A DNA stretch of 20,895 bases from a virus, in IMG/VR virus record IMGVR_UViG_3300047371_000072, positions 1-20,895 of that record. The stretch is one strand, 5' to 3'. This document shows positions 13,014-19,512 of this stretch, in pieces. Under the pieces are notes generated by a model, which did not search any database, had not been told where the DNA came from, and worked only from the letters and a program-made list of their open reading frames with translations. Each line of letters starts with the position of its first letter. The first letter of the stretch is position 1. The translations under genes and the position numbers were made by a program.

Positions 13014-13045
13014 ATTTTGAGTATTATAACAAAAGACAATGTCCC
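13009..13045. repeat. Inverted repeat spanning the tRNA-Glu promoter and 5' end
   Basis: GGGACATT (13009-13016) and AATGTCCC (13038-13045) are perfect 8-bp inverted arms around the -10 box. One arm lies in the promoter spacer next to the -35 box, the other covers the 5' end of tRNA-Glu. Only readthrough RNA would contain both arms. Confidence 0.6.
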
Positions 13046-13051
13046 TGTCAA
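13023..13051 (-). promoter_or_regulatory. Consensus sigma70 early promoter for tRNA-Glu and cytochrome c
   Basis: TTGACA (13051-13046), a 17-bp spacer and TATAAT (13028-13023) on the minus strand, with a predicted start near 13016, a few bases before tRNA-Glu. Confidence 0.87.
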
Positions 13052-13055
13052 TACC

Positions 13056-13313
13056 CTAGTTGATTTTTTCCACTAGGATTGTTACTTCTCCTAAATCGCC
13101 TCTAACTGTGATAGCCCAATCAAACACATCAACGTGCACTGTATTGTATTGGTAGTCTTTAGTCACTTCATCTGCAGCGCGGTCTATCGCCCGTTCCGCA
13201 TCACCGTACACACAGATTAACCCACCTGTGTGGTCGTACAATATATATGCATTATTTACCTCTAGTTTTTCCGGAAACAAGCCTGTCGGAAGTGATGCAT
13301 AATCGATTGACAT
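13056..13313 (-). CDS. Small acidic protein of unknown function
   Basis: An 85-residue acidic protein with a strong SD (AGAGGA, then 6 nt, then ATG) and a one-base TAATG overlap with the cell-wall hydrolase stop. The sequence alternates beta-like strands (AYILYDHTGGLICVYG, HVDVFDWAITVRG, EVTILVEKIN) with one helix (ERAIDRAADEVTKDY), a compact alpha/beta plan. No signal peptide, Cys cluster or catalytic motif. No family recognised. Last gene of the operon that begins at 14114. Confidence 0.78.
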   Translation of the reverse strand: MSIDYASLPTGLFPEKLEVNNAYILYDHTGGLICVYGDAERAIDRAADEVTKDYQYNTVHVDVFDWAITVRGDLGEVTILVEKIN

Positions 13314-13834
13314 TAGTATTCCTCTTTATAGAAGATATGGTCTCCTATCCTACCAATCAATCTCATCCTTTCGTGGGAACTCCACTCAGGTTTTACATAA
13401 TTAGCATGGTAGTGTGTAGACCCTTCTGTTATCCCATTGTACTTACGGAAGAAAATCATATCTCGGGCCACGTCCTTTGCACGTAACCAAGAATATGTCT
13501 CTACTGGTTCGTCTGAGAGACCATCACAATACCAACTGAACTGACACATATTGCGTCTAGGTATTATAAGCCCTCTGTCGGTTCCCCATTGACTCAGTAC
13601 TGCTTGTTTGACGACCCCACATATAGATGATGGATAACGTCGATCTTTCACACGATTGAGAGTAACATCCGCAACCGCATATTGTCCGGCAAGACTTTCG
13701 CTCCTTGCTTCATGGTATATATTCAATGCCAGACATTCGACTTCTTCATTCATATCATCATCTTGTGCGTTGACATAGTTTATATATCCAATTACAGATA
13801 TTGACACGAGGAACGATAATATGCGCAATCTCAT
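13313..13834 (-). CDS. SleB-like cell-wall hydrolase (Hydrolase_2 family)
   Basis: A 173-residue protein with an N-terminal hydrophobic signal (residues 5-20, possible cut after VNA at 21-23), so it is directed to the periplasm. The family core is clear: CLALNIYHEARSESLAGQYA (34-53) with the probable catalytic Glu42, VTLNRV, ICGVVKQ (71-77), MCQFSWYCDG (96-105), and HYHANYVKPEW towards the end. SleB/CwlJ-type enzymes cut peptidoglycan glycan strands. The likely role is lysis, or cell-wall modification early in infection. The start shares one base with the stop of the preceding 41-residue gene (TAATG), so it is translated as part of the operon under the promoter at 14150-14178. Confidence 0.9.
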   Translation of the reverse strand: MRLRILSFLVSISVIGYINYVNAQDDDMNEEVECLALNIYHEARSESLAGQYAVADVTLNRVKDRRYPSSICGVVKQAVLSQWGTDRGLIIPRRNMCQFSWYCDGLSDEPVETYSWLRAKDVARDMIFFRKYNGITEGSTHYHANYVKPEWSSHERMRLIGRIGDHIFYKEEY

Positions 13835-13959
13835 TAGACTGTCTTACGCAGTAGTTTTAGAAGTTTTGCTAACTCTTTCTTTTGTTTAGGGCTGGGATTG
13901 GAACCCGACTTTGCGAGTAGTACGGCGTACTCTCTGGCAATGTTTGATTGATAACTCAT
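13834..13959 (-). CDS. 41-residue basic protein
   Basis: A short frame with a near-perfect SD (GGAGG, 7 nt before the ATG at 13959). It overlaps the upstream gene as ATGA and the hydrolase start as TAATG. The product starts MSYQSNIAREYAVLLAKSGS and ends in a Lys/Leu-rich amphipathic helix (PKQKKELAKLLKLLRK). No membrane span. No family recognised. The overlaps on both sides make it very likely a translated gene. Confidence 0.75.
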   Translation of the reverse strand: MSYQSNIAREYAVLLAKSGSNPSPKQKKELAKLLKLLRKTV

Positions 13960-14114
13960 TGTATACCCTCCACACTAAAGTAATCACAGACACATTTCAT
14001 CGCCTCTATGAGTTCGCTCTCTTCCTGTGGACATAGGTATAGAATATTGTCAGACAATGTTTTGACCATCAATTGGTCAATACTATCATCATCTACTTCA
14101 AGTTGAACTAGCAT
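13956..14114 (-). CDS. 52-residue acidic protein
   Basis: First gene of the hydrolase operon. The ATG at 14114 is preceded by TGAGGTG, which lies within an inverted repeat. The product begins MLVQLEVDDDSIDQLMVKTL, is acidic, and continues with two helices (PQEESELIEAMKCVCDYF). Similar short proteins with an N-terminal beta strand and acidic helices occur in marine T4-like phages, without assigned function as far as I recall. The stop overlaps the next start as ATGA. Confidence 0.75.
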   Translation of the reverse strand: MLVQLEVDDDSIDQLMVKTLSDNILYLCPQEESELIEAMKCVCDYFSVEGIQ

Positions 14115-14118
14115 AAAA

Positions 14119-14148
14119 CACCTCAATAGTTATTAGTAACATGAGGTG
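14119..14148. repeat. Inverted repeat covering the SD of the hydrolase operon
   Basis: CACCTCA (14119-14125) and TGAGGTG (14142-14148) are perfect 7-bp arms with a 16-nt loop that itself can fold GTTA/TAAC. On the minus strand the downstream arm contains the SD of the 52-residue gene. The predicted start of the local promoter (near 14143) falls inside the upstream arm. Confidence 0.65.
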
Positions 14149-14149
14149 A

Positions 14150-14178
14150 ATTATACCCTATTATATAGGGAGTGTCAA
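14150..14178 (-). promoter_or_regulatory. Consensus sigma70 early promoter with palindromic spacer
   Basis: TTGACA (14178-14173), a 17-bp spacer and TATAAT (14155-14150) on the minus strand. The spacer contains the palindrome CCCTAT-ATA-ATAGGG, shared in nearly identical form with an internal promoter at 18502-18530. Confidence 0.87.
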
Positions 14179-14182
14179 GTGG

Positions 14183-14977
14183 TTATTGACTAATTTTAGC
14201 GATGATTTCGTGTAACTGGTTTGCGAACACTTTTTGTGTTCTTTCGCCTGGATGACCATGCTCTTTAATATTATTTAAAGAGATACCTATACTGTACATA
14301 TCCTCACCGTGACCCATACCAATACGACTAGTCTTTTTCAGATTAGTTATAGATTGTGTCAACCACTCTTTGTAGTCTGGTATAGATTCTATACGTTGTT
14401 CTTTATTTTGTATTTTGCCTGAAGCATCATCTGGACATTTATCTGACAATATAGAAATTATGTTAGACCAGTTTCGTTTATGGAAAACTCCCTGAACTAG
14501 AATTATTCCTTTAGCCTCACATATAACCTCTAGAGCTTTCATTTTGCTGAGAGTATGCATGATGTCAGTCTTAGAGTCATATGCCTCATCAAACATATAT
14601 TTGTAAGCACGTCTCCATTCTTTATCATAGATAATTTCAGTACGAAGCTGTGAAAACTGCGTGACATCATTCTGACGACCAATCTTCACCTCACGTTCCT
14701 CCGGCATATACTCTACAACTTCTTTGCGTTGCCATGCGGACCACATTACAACTACATGAGTGACCTCATCTTTGTGAGGGTGAGAATGCAAAAAGTCAGT
14801 AACTTCACGAAATATTTTATCGTTACATGCACCGCAAACACCACGGTTAGAATACTCGATACCAAGTTTCTTAGCAAGCAGGTGAGTAAAAGTATATTCC
14901 CAATGGGTAGGTGGAGAATCATTCCAACCTTTCAGTTCGTCTCCCCAGACGAAACTACATCCAGCTGTTACCAACAT
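14183..14977 (-). CDS. SGNH-hydrolase-like protein
   Basis: A 264-residue protein whose N-terminus MLVTAGCSFVWGDEL is the block I pattern of SGNH/GDSL esterases, with S8 as the likely nucleophile. NRGVCGACNDKIF gives a plausible block II/III Gly and Asn, and GHPGERTQKVFANQL near the C-terminus offers the block V His. No signal peptide, so cytoplasmic. Relatives deacylate or deacetylate sugars and lipids; similar proteins in marine phages are unassigned. The start shares one base with the iscU stop (TAATG). Substrate unknown. Confidence 0.8.
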   Translation of the reverse strand: MLVTAGCSFVWGDELKGWNDSPPTHWEYTFTHLLAKKLGIEYSNRGVCGACNDKIFREVTDFLHSHPHKDEVTHVVVMWSAWQRKEVVEYMPEEREVKIGRQNDVTQFSQLRTEIIYDKEWRRAYKYMFDEAYDSKTDIMHTLSKMKALEVICEAKGIILVQGVFHKRNWSNIISILSDKCPDDASGKIQNKEQRIESIPDYKEWLTQSITNLKKTSRIGMGHGEDMYSIGISLNNIKEHGHPGERTQKVFANQLHEIIAKISQ

Positions 14978-15351
14978 TAATTCTTCTCTTTATAGTCTTT
15001 GATAGCAGCTTTGATCGCATCTTCTGCGAGTACACTGCAATGAATTTTTACGGGCGGAAGTGCGAGTTCTTTGGCTATGTCTGTATTACGGATATTCCCG
15101 GCGTCTTCAATATCTTTGCCTTTGACCCACTCTGTGAGTAGAGAACTAGAAGCAATAGCACTACCACAACCATAAGTTTTGAATTTAGCATCTTGAATAA
15201 TTCCATTATCACCGACAAGGATCTGGAGTTGCATAACGTCACCACACGCGGGTGCACCGACCATGCCAGTACCGACGTTGTCGTCTTCTTTATCCATCTT
15301 CCCTACGTTGCGTGGGTTCTCGTAATGGTCTAGAACCTTGTCGGAATACAT
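14977..15351 (-). CDS. iscU: IscU-type iron-sulfur cluster scaffold
   Basis: A 124-residue, full-length IscU. All functional residues are present: C36 in GAPACGD, C62 in TYGCGSA, H105 and C106 in KIHCSVLAED, and the Asp after C36. The LPPVK motif (99-103) that the HscA chaperone recognises in bacteria is intact. The sequence is strikingly close to enterobacterial IscU as I remember it, with identical runs such as YGCGSAIASSSL and TEWVKGK, which points to acquisition from a gammaproteobacterium. It would need host IscS and HscA/HscB. It may support Fe-S supply for phage enzymes or virion proteins. It lies in an operon between dsbA and an SGNH-like gene. Confidence 0.96.
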   Translation of the reverse strand: MYSDKVLDHYENPRNVGKMDKEDDNVGTGMVGAPACGDVMQLQILVGDNGIIQDAKFKTYGCGSAIASSSLLTEWVKGKDIEDAGNIRNTDIAKELALPPVKIHCSVLAEDAIKAAIKDYKEKN

Positions 15352-15626
15352 TACTGAAATAGTTCCTCATACAACTCATAAACTTCATTAGCCTCTGTGC
15401 GAGACTCTTCCATGTTTTGTTTATGATAGATAGTCGCAAGTTTACGGAAGTGTTTCTTATCAACACCGTACTTCTCGTTAGTGACATCTACGATATCTTT
15501 CATCAATTCTTTCTCAGCATCGATACGCAACATGCTGTCAGACATCTCTCTAATCGCGTCTGCGACTTTCTTTTTATCTTCCGGACCTATCATATTAATC
15601 TTACTCCACTTGTTGCTTCCGTCCAT
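15351..15626 (-). CDS. dsbA: DsbA-like double-stranded DNA-binding protein (late transcription)
   Basis: A 91-residue helical protein. The C-terminal half (YGVDKKHFRKLATIYHKQN followed by an acidic ELYEELF helix) aligns with T4 DsbA as I recall it: ELGVD, a Phe-centred helix, LYHKDN, then VVELYDTVF. T4 DsbA binds double-stranded DNA near late promoters and enhances late transcription, and is unrelated to the disulfide oxidase of that name. This matches the TATAAATA promoters seen elsewhere in the window. The start overlaps the upstream gene by 37 bp, and the stop meets the iscU ATG. Confidence 0.8.
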   Translation of the reverse strand: MDGSNKWSKINMIGPEDKKKVADAIREMSDSMLRIDAEKELMKDIVDVTNEKYGVDKKHFRKLATIYHKQNMEESRTEANEVYELYEELFQ

Positions 15627-15874
15627 GCGGCGGAAAAATCATCATTAGTTAGTGTGCATAGAACATACTGTTGGAAACAAACCTTCTCAGGATTTTCCTT
15701 ACTTGTCATACACACACCACGTGCAAAACCGATACCTTGATCGCCATGAATCAACATACGAGGATCTTTGAGCGTAACTGTACCATTACTATTCATGCCG
15801 CCCAAATTACTTTCCAAACGACCTACGTATTCTCCACTTACTGTGACTACCGTCACCACATCATTATTCTTCAT
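15590..15874 (-). CDS. Small conserved phage protein, Sm-like beta-barrel pattern
   Basis: A 94-residue protein counted from the ATG at 15874; a TTG at 15889 is the only longer start. The N-terminal half (VVTVVTVSGEYVGRLESN, then VTLKDPRMLI) has the strand pattern of an Sm/Hfq-like or SH3-like barrel, followed by GIGFARGVCMTSKENPEKV. Proteins with this FARG block are common unassigned genes in marine T4-like phages (from memory). RNA or protein binding is possible but unproven. It overlaps the oxygenase gene by 11 bp and dsbA by 37 bp. Confidence 0.8.
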   Translation of the reverse strand: MKNNDVVTVVTVSGEYVGRLESNLGGMNSNGTVTLKDPRMLIHGDQGIGFARGVCMTSKENPEKVCFQQYVLCTLTNDDFSAAWTEATSGVRLI

Positions 15875-16547
15875 TTTCAATCTCTTCAATTAACATATCA
15901 CGCATTTGTTGTGCTTTCGCATCTTCGGGATTATCCACACTACCATTATTCACAAATTTATATGCGAGAGTAATGCGCTGACAGCCTGCATACGCAGCGT
16001 GCCAACAGTGTAGGTCTTCTTCATGACCCGCACCGAAATAATAGTGACGACACTGCCAGCCAGGTACATCCTGAATCTTTACAATCTCATCTGTCTTCTT
16101 ATCGTAGTACTCAAAGAAACCTTCTCCGGTCTCTGACCACGTGAATAAGACTTGGTATGCATTGGCATCATAGTTAGTGTGCCATCCTACAAAACCGCCT
16201 GGCGGATAGTAAGATAGTAGAGCGGACGTATGCGCACCTAGGTGAGAAGCAAAATCATACTTCACCTTCTGCATAAATCCACCCCACATCTCCTTATCTT
16301 CGCGCACCATCTTAGAGATTGGTTGTGCGAAGTATCTATCGGGCGGGCCAACCAGACCATCACGACCACGAGACAAACAGTCTTCTAGATATTCACGAGA
16401 AGTGTAATAATCCCCTTTGTGAACATCTTCTGGTTCGTGATAGGTCCAATACTTTTCGTCGTTGTACGACGGTTTAGACAGCATCTCATCTGAGAAACTG
16501 TTTAGAGTCTCTAACAACTCTTTATTACGAATAACTACCTCAGTCAT
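15864..16547 (-). CDS. 2-oxoglutarate/Fe(II) oxygenase-like protein
   Basis: A 227-residue protein with the core of a 2OG-Fe(II) dioxygenase: SYYPPGGFVGWHTNYD (112-127) with H123, a central beta sheet (VLFTWSETGEGFFEYYD), DLHCWHAA (178-185) with H180 or H183 as distal His, and R191 in RITLAYKF as the 2-oxoglutarate-binding Arg. The usual HxD is HxN here (H123, N125), with D127 nearby, so metal binding may be altered. Such genes are frequent in marine T4-like phages; proposed substrates are proteins or nucleic acids. The stop overlaps the next gene by 11 bp. Confidence 0.85.
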   Translation of the reverse strand: MTEVVIRNKELLETLNSFSDEMLSKPSYNDEKYWTYHEPEDVHKGDYYTSREYLEDCLSRGRDGLVGPPDRYFAQPISKMVREDKEMWGGFMQKVKYDFASHLGAHTSALLSYYPPGGFVGWHTNYDANAYQVLFTWSETGEGFFEYYDKKTDEIVKIQDVPGWQCRHYYFGAGHEEDLHCWHAAYAGCQRITLAYKFVNNGSVDNPEDAKAQQMRDMLIEEIENEE

Positions 16548-16549
16548 TA

Positions 16550-16735
16550 TTAAATATCATCTCCATTCATAAATCTTTCATTGGCTTTCTTTAGATCGTT
16601 TTCAGTACAAGCACCCATCTCTAAAAGGTATGCTACTGCGGCATTAATTCCCTCTTGTCTTCCCATCTTCTTGCCGATATAATTTGCGGTACCCATTAGT
16701 ACTAATGTCATAATAGTTTGTGAAATTGGGTCCAT
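16550..16735 (-). CDS. Small membrane-associated protein
   Basis: A 61-residue protein with a good SD (AAGGA, about 9 nt before the ATG). MDPISQTIMTLVLMGTANYI gives one hydrophobic segment over residues 6-20, followed by a soluble helix (GRQEGINAAVAYLLEMGACT) and a charged tail. Similar short proteins recur next to gp41-type helicase genes in marine T4-like phages as I recall, without a known role. The start lies 11 nt after the helicase stop and the stop 2 nt before the oxygenase ATG. Confidence 0.78.
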   Translation of the reverse strand: MDPISQTIMTLVLMGTANYIGKKMGRQEGINAAVAYLLEMGACTENDLKKANERFMNGDDI

Positions 16736-16746
16736 TACAGATATCC

Positions 16747-18147
16747 TTATAGTGTGAAGCCATCAAAGTTCATCTTTTCGGACGAAATTCTCTGACCGGA
16801 GTTTGAGTTATCAAAGGCGGGACCATTATCTACCTCTTTATTTAGGGGAGAATCGTTTTGGTCTACATCAAATAATCTCATCTTACTCCGGTCAATGCCC
16901 ACAACAAATCGTTGATATGTACTAGGATCATTATACCGATTTTTTAACTGCTTTACTAATATCTGTCCGTTTGCATTCAACTCATCATTACTGATCAGTG
17001 CAAACATCAAGTCTGCTGTGGCGGGAAGTCCAAACGATTCGGACGTGTCCTCCAGACCCACATCATCATTACTATAACCGGAACGAGTAGTCTGCGTTGC
17101 GGAAAATACAGGAACATCAAACTCAACAGCAAGACCTCGCAATTCTTCTGCGATAGACTTGATATATGTATAAGAGTTGATAGAACCCCCCATTGACTTC
17201 ATCCTAGAAGACGCACAGATGTTCAGGTAGTCAATAAAAATCATATCCGGTGTGAACTTCTTCTTTAGTTTCAATTCGTTCAGCAACGCACGGAAGTGAC
17301 TAGCGTGGGCCTGACCCGTCGGATATTCCTTGATGATCAATTTACCATTAGTCTTGTCTGCAATGCCTTTAACACGATTTGAAAACATGTCCTTACTCAG
17401 ATGTTCCAACTGGTCTATCGGGACGTTAAGTAAATTTGCGTCGATCCTTTCTGCGATGCGTTCTTCAGCCATTTCCATAGTGATGTAAAGGACATTCTTC
17501 CCCTGTGACAGGGCAGCACCAGCACAATGACACATGAATAGAGACTTACCGACACCCGTACCCGCCAGTGCGATATTGAGGGTCTTATTAGGTATTCCAC
17601 CTTTAGTGATTCGGTTAAAGTAGTCCAGATCGAACGGAATACGTTCTTCTTGCTCATGATAGAACTCATATCGCGCATCCACAGATTCAAGATAGTCGTG
17701 GCCAATATTTGTATCAAATGTTACGGATAATGCTTTTGATAAAACATCGGGTATAGCATTCTTAGAAAGTTCTTGGTGTTTACCATCAATAATAGTTATA
17801 GATTCCATAACTGCATTGAATACCGCACGATCTTGACACCACTTCTCAGTGCGTTCTACCAACCACGATAAGTCTTCCTCAGCATACTTGAAGATGTCTG
17901 GAAGGATATCCATAGTGTGACGATAATGTTCATCTGACAATCTGTCCTCTGAGTCAATCTCAATCTTGAGTGCCTCTTTGGACGGAAGGTTATTATACTT
18001 GGCGATATACGCATTGAACTCTTTGAAGATACTTTTATAAGTACCCTCAAAGTATTCAGGAGAGAGGAAGGGAGCAACCTTCCTCATATACGAATCGTTA
18101 GTCAGTAGATTTCGAAGAATCGTCTGCTGTAGATTGATGTCCGTCAT
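16747..18147 (-). CDS. 41: Replicative DNA helicase, T4 gp41 (DnaB-like)
   Basis: A 466-residue protein, close to the 475 of T4 gp41. I chose the ATG at 18147 (MTDINLQQTILRNLL) because AAGGA lies 6 nt upstream; an ATG at 18186 adds 13 atypical residues. Residues 1-150 form the helical N-terminal domain. The RecA-like motor has Walker A GTGVGKS (196-202), Walker B MIFIDYLNI (302-310), ITMEMAEERIAERI just after Walker A, and SATQTTRSGYSNDD as the DnaB-type sensor region. It unwinds DNA at the phage fork as a hexamer with the phage primase. It starts inside the end of the preceding gene (50-bp overlap). Confidence 0.95.
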   Translation of the reverse strand: MTDINLQQTILRNLLTNDSYMRKVAPFLSPEYFEGTYKSIFKEFNAYIAKYNNLPSKEALKIEIDSEDRLSDEHYRHTMDILPDIFKYAEEDLSWLVERTEKWCQDRAVFNAVMESITIIDGKHQELSKNAIPDVLSKALSVTFDTNIGHDYLESVDARYEFYHEQEERIPFDLDYFNRITKGGIPNKTLNIALAGTGVGKSLFMCHCAGAALSQGKNVLYITMEMAEERIAERIDANLLNVPIDQLEHLSKDMFSNRVKGIADKTNGKLIIKEYPTGQAHASHFRALLNELKLKKKFTPDMIFIDYLNICASSRMKSMGGSINSYTYIKSIAEELRGLAVEFDVPVFSATQTTRSGYSNDDVGLEDTSESFGLPATADLMFALISNDELNANGQILVKQLKNRYNDPSTYQRFVVGIDRSKMRLFDVDQNDSPLNKEVDNGPAFDNSNSGQRISSEKMNFDGFTL

Positions 18148-18460
18148 TTGTATCCTTAGTCTGTAAGTAACCTTCATTGATTGCAACGTCTAAAATATCA
18201 CCCAACACTTCACTCGCAAATCCTTGCAAATTAATATTGTCTATGGTATACTCGACGTTCTCAGTGGCGATGACATCAAAATTATAACTAATGTTTCCCG
18301 CCTCACCATTGATACGGACATTGTTGTACCGAATCGTGGTGTTCTCATATGGAGCGCGTAATAGCTCTACGTTCCATAGGTCACTATCGTCATCCCCGAT
18401 CGCGGGGACTAACTTATAGTCTAAGTTTTCGGACGGCTTGTCCAAGTCTAGATCTTTCAT
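18098..18460 (-). CDS. Acidic protein between uvsX and 41 (position of T4 gene 40)
   Basis: A 120-residue, strongly acidic protein. The centre (APYENTTIRYNNVRINGE, then ISYNFDVIATENVEYTIDN) alternates strands, followed by a helix (GFASEVLGDILDVAINEGYL) and a polar Ser/Asp tail. Conserved small genes at this spot, between uvsX and the helicase gene, are a feature of T4-like marine phages. In T4 the same spot holds gene 40, but I see no similarity strong enough to equate them. The start shares one base with the uvsX stop (TAATG), and a possible internal promoter lies 40-70 nt upstream. Confidence 0.82.
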   Translation of the reverse strand: MKDLDLDKPSENLDYKLVPAIGDDDSDLWNVELLRAPYENTTIRYNNVRINGEAGNISYNFDVIATENVEYTIDNINLQGFASEVLGDILDVAINEGYLQTKDTNDGHQSTADDSSKSTD

Positions 18461-19512
18461 TACACTACTTCCTCAACTAAATCTTCTGGATTTAAGACAC
18501 CATTATACCCTATTTTATAGGTCTTGGCAAGGAATTCTGAAAAATCACTTGACTCAAAAATAGGTTCCCAGAAATCAGCAGTCATGGTTTCCTTTAATCG
18601 CAACTTAGAACCAAGGACTTCACCTGTAGTCAAGTCAACACGTTGATACCATCCGTTAGATGGTTTGTCAACATATCCACCTGCAAGAGCAACTTCGAGA
18701 AGGCCGGAGTACTTCTGTACGCCACCTTCCCATGATACACCGATTGGAATCTTGGATTGCTCTTTGACATAACGAGACTTCTCGACTTTGATGACAAAGT
18801 CGTATCCAACTATTTCGGTGCCTTGCTTATCTTGACGACGACCGATAATCCAGATATTGTCAGCTGAGTAATAGATACCAGTACCACCACCTACAACATC
18901 TTTCGGAAACAAACCGATCTCTTTATAAGTGTGATTGACTGCGATCATTGGAATGTTTTTCATTGCAAGATGTGGAGTTGCCATACGGAACAGTCCTTTC
19001 AATGCTTTCGCACGTGACATGTCTGCAACACCCTTCTCATTAAGTGCGTCATCAAGTTCTTTCTTAGATGCAAGGTTACCGATAGAGTCAATAACAATGA
19101 TAACATCATCTTCACGATCAAGCTCTTCTAATTGGTTGATCATATCAAACTTTAAATCTTCGACGTGTTTTATGGGTGTGTGCAATACCCGACTAGTATC
19201 AATACCGAATTGTTCAAAGTAAGACTGTGGTGAACCAAACTCTGAGTCATAAAACAACATGACGGCGTCTGGTTTTGCGTTAAGATATGCACCCGCCATA
19301 AGTAATGCGAATGATGTCTTGAAGTGTTTTGATGGTCCCGCAAGGACGGTAAGCCCAGGCGAGATACCACCGTTTATGGAACCGGATAACGCGACGTTTA
19401 CCATCGGAACGTCGGTCGGTACCATATCTTTTTCAGTGAAGAACTTACTAGTGGAAAGTGTCGCCGTCTCCTTTATCTTCGAGTTCTTCTTCAGTTTGTC
19501 CATTATCGACAT
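18460..19512 (-). CDS. uvsX: UvsX, RecA-like recombinase
   Basis: A 350-residue protein counted from the ATG at 19512, with GGAGG 7 nt upstream (a TTG at 19527 adds five residues). The T4-type Walker A GPSKHFKTS (59-67) replaces the usual GxxxxGK(T/S), as in T4 UvsX. IIVIDSIGNLASKKELDDA is the Walker B region, and NHTYKEIG and VGGGTGIYYSADNIWII correspond to the DNA-binding loop area. It forms filaments on single-stranded DNA for strand exchange and recombination-dependent replication. Unusually, its first 65 bp lie inside the upstream dehydrogenase gene. It is followed by a small gene and the gp41 helicase, the T4 order. Confidence 0.96.
   Translation of the reverse strand: MSIMDKLKKNSKIKETATLSTSKFFTEKDMVPTDVPMVNVALSGSINGGISPGLTVLAGPSKHFKTSFALLMAGAYLNAKPDAVMLFYDSEFGSPQSYFEQFGIDTSRVLHTPIKHVEDLKFDMINQLEELDREDDVIIVIDSIGNLASKKELDDALNEKGVADMSRAKALKGLFRMATPHLAMKNIPMIAVNHTYKEIGLFPKDVVGGGTGIYYSADNIWIIGRRQDKQGTEIVGYDFVIKVEKSRYVKEQSKIPIGVSWEGGVQKYSGLLEVALAGGYVDKPSNGWYQRVDLTTGEVLGSKLRLKETMTADFWEPIFESSDFSEFLAKTYKIGYNGVLNPEDLVEEVV
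18502..18530 (-). promoter_or_regulatory. Possible internal sigma70 promoter inside uvsX
   Basis: TTGCCA (18530-18525, one mismatch to consensus), a 17-bp spacer and a perfect TATAAT (18507-18502), inside the 3' end of uvsX. The CCTATAAAATAGGGTATAAT block matches the promoter at 14150-14178 in 19 of 20 positions. It would transcribe the acidic gene and 41. Confidence 0.5.

Noticed and set aside
14977-15351. IscU as a sign of bacterial chromosome rather than phage
   Set aside because: It is flanked by dsbA, uvsX and gp41-type phage genes with overlapping junctions, and no other isc genes (iscS, iscA, hscA) are present.
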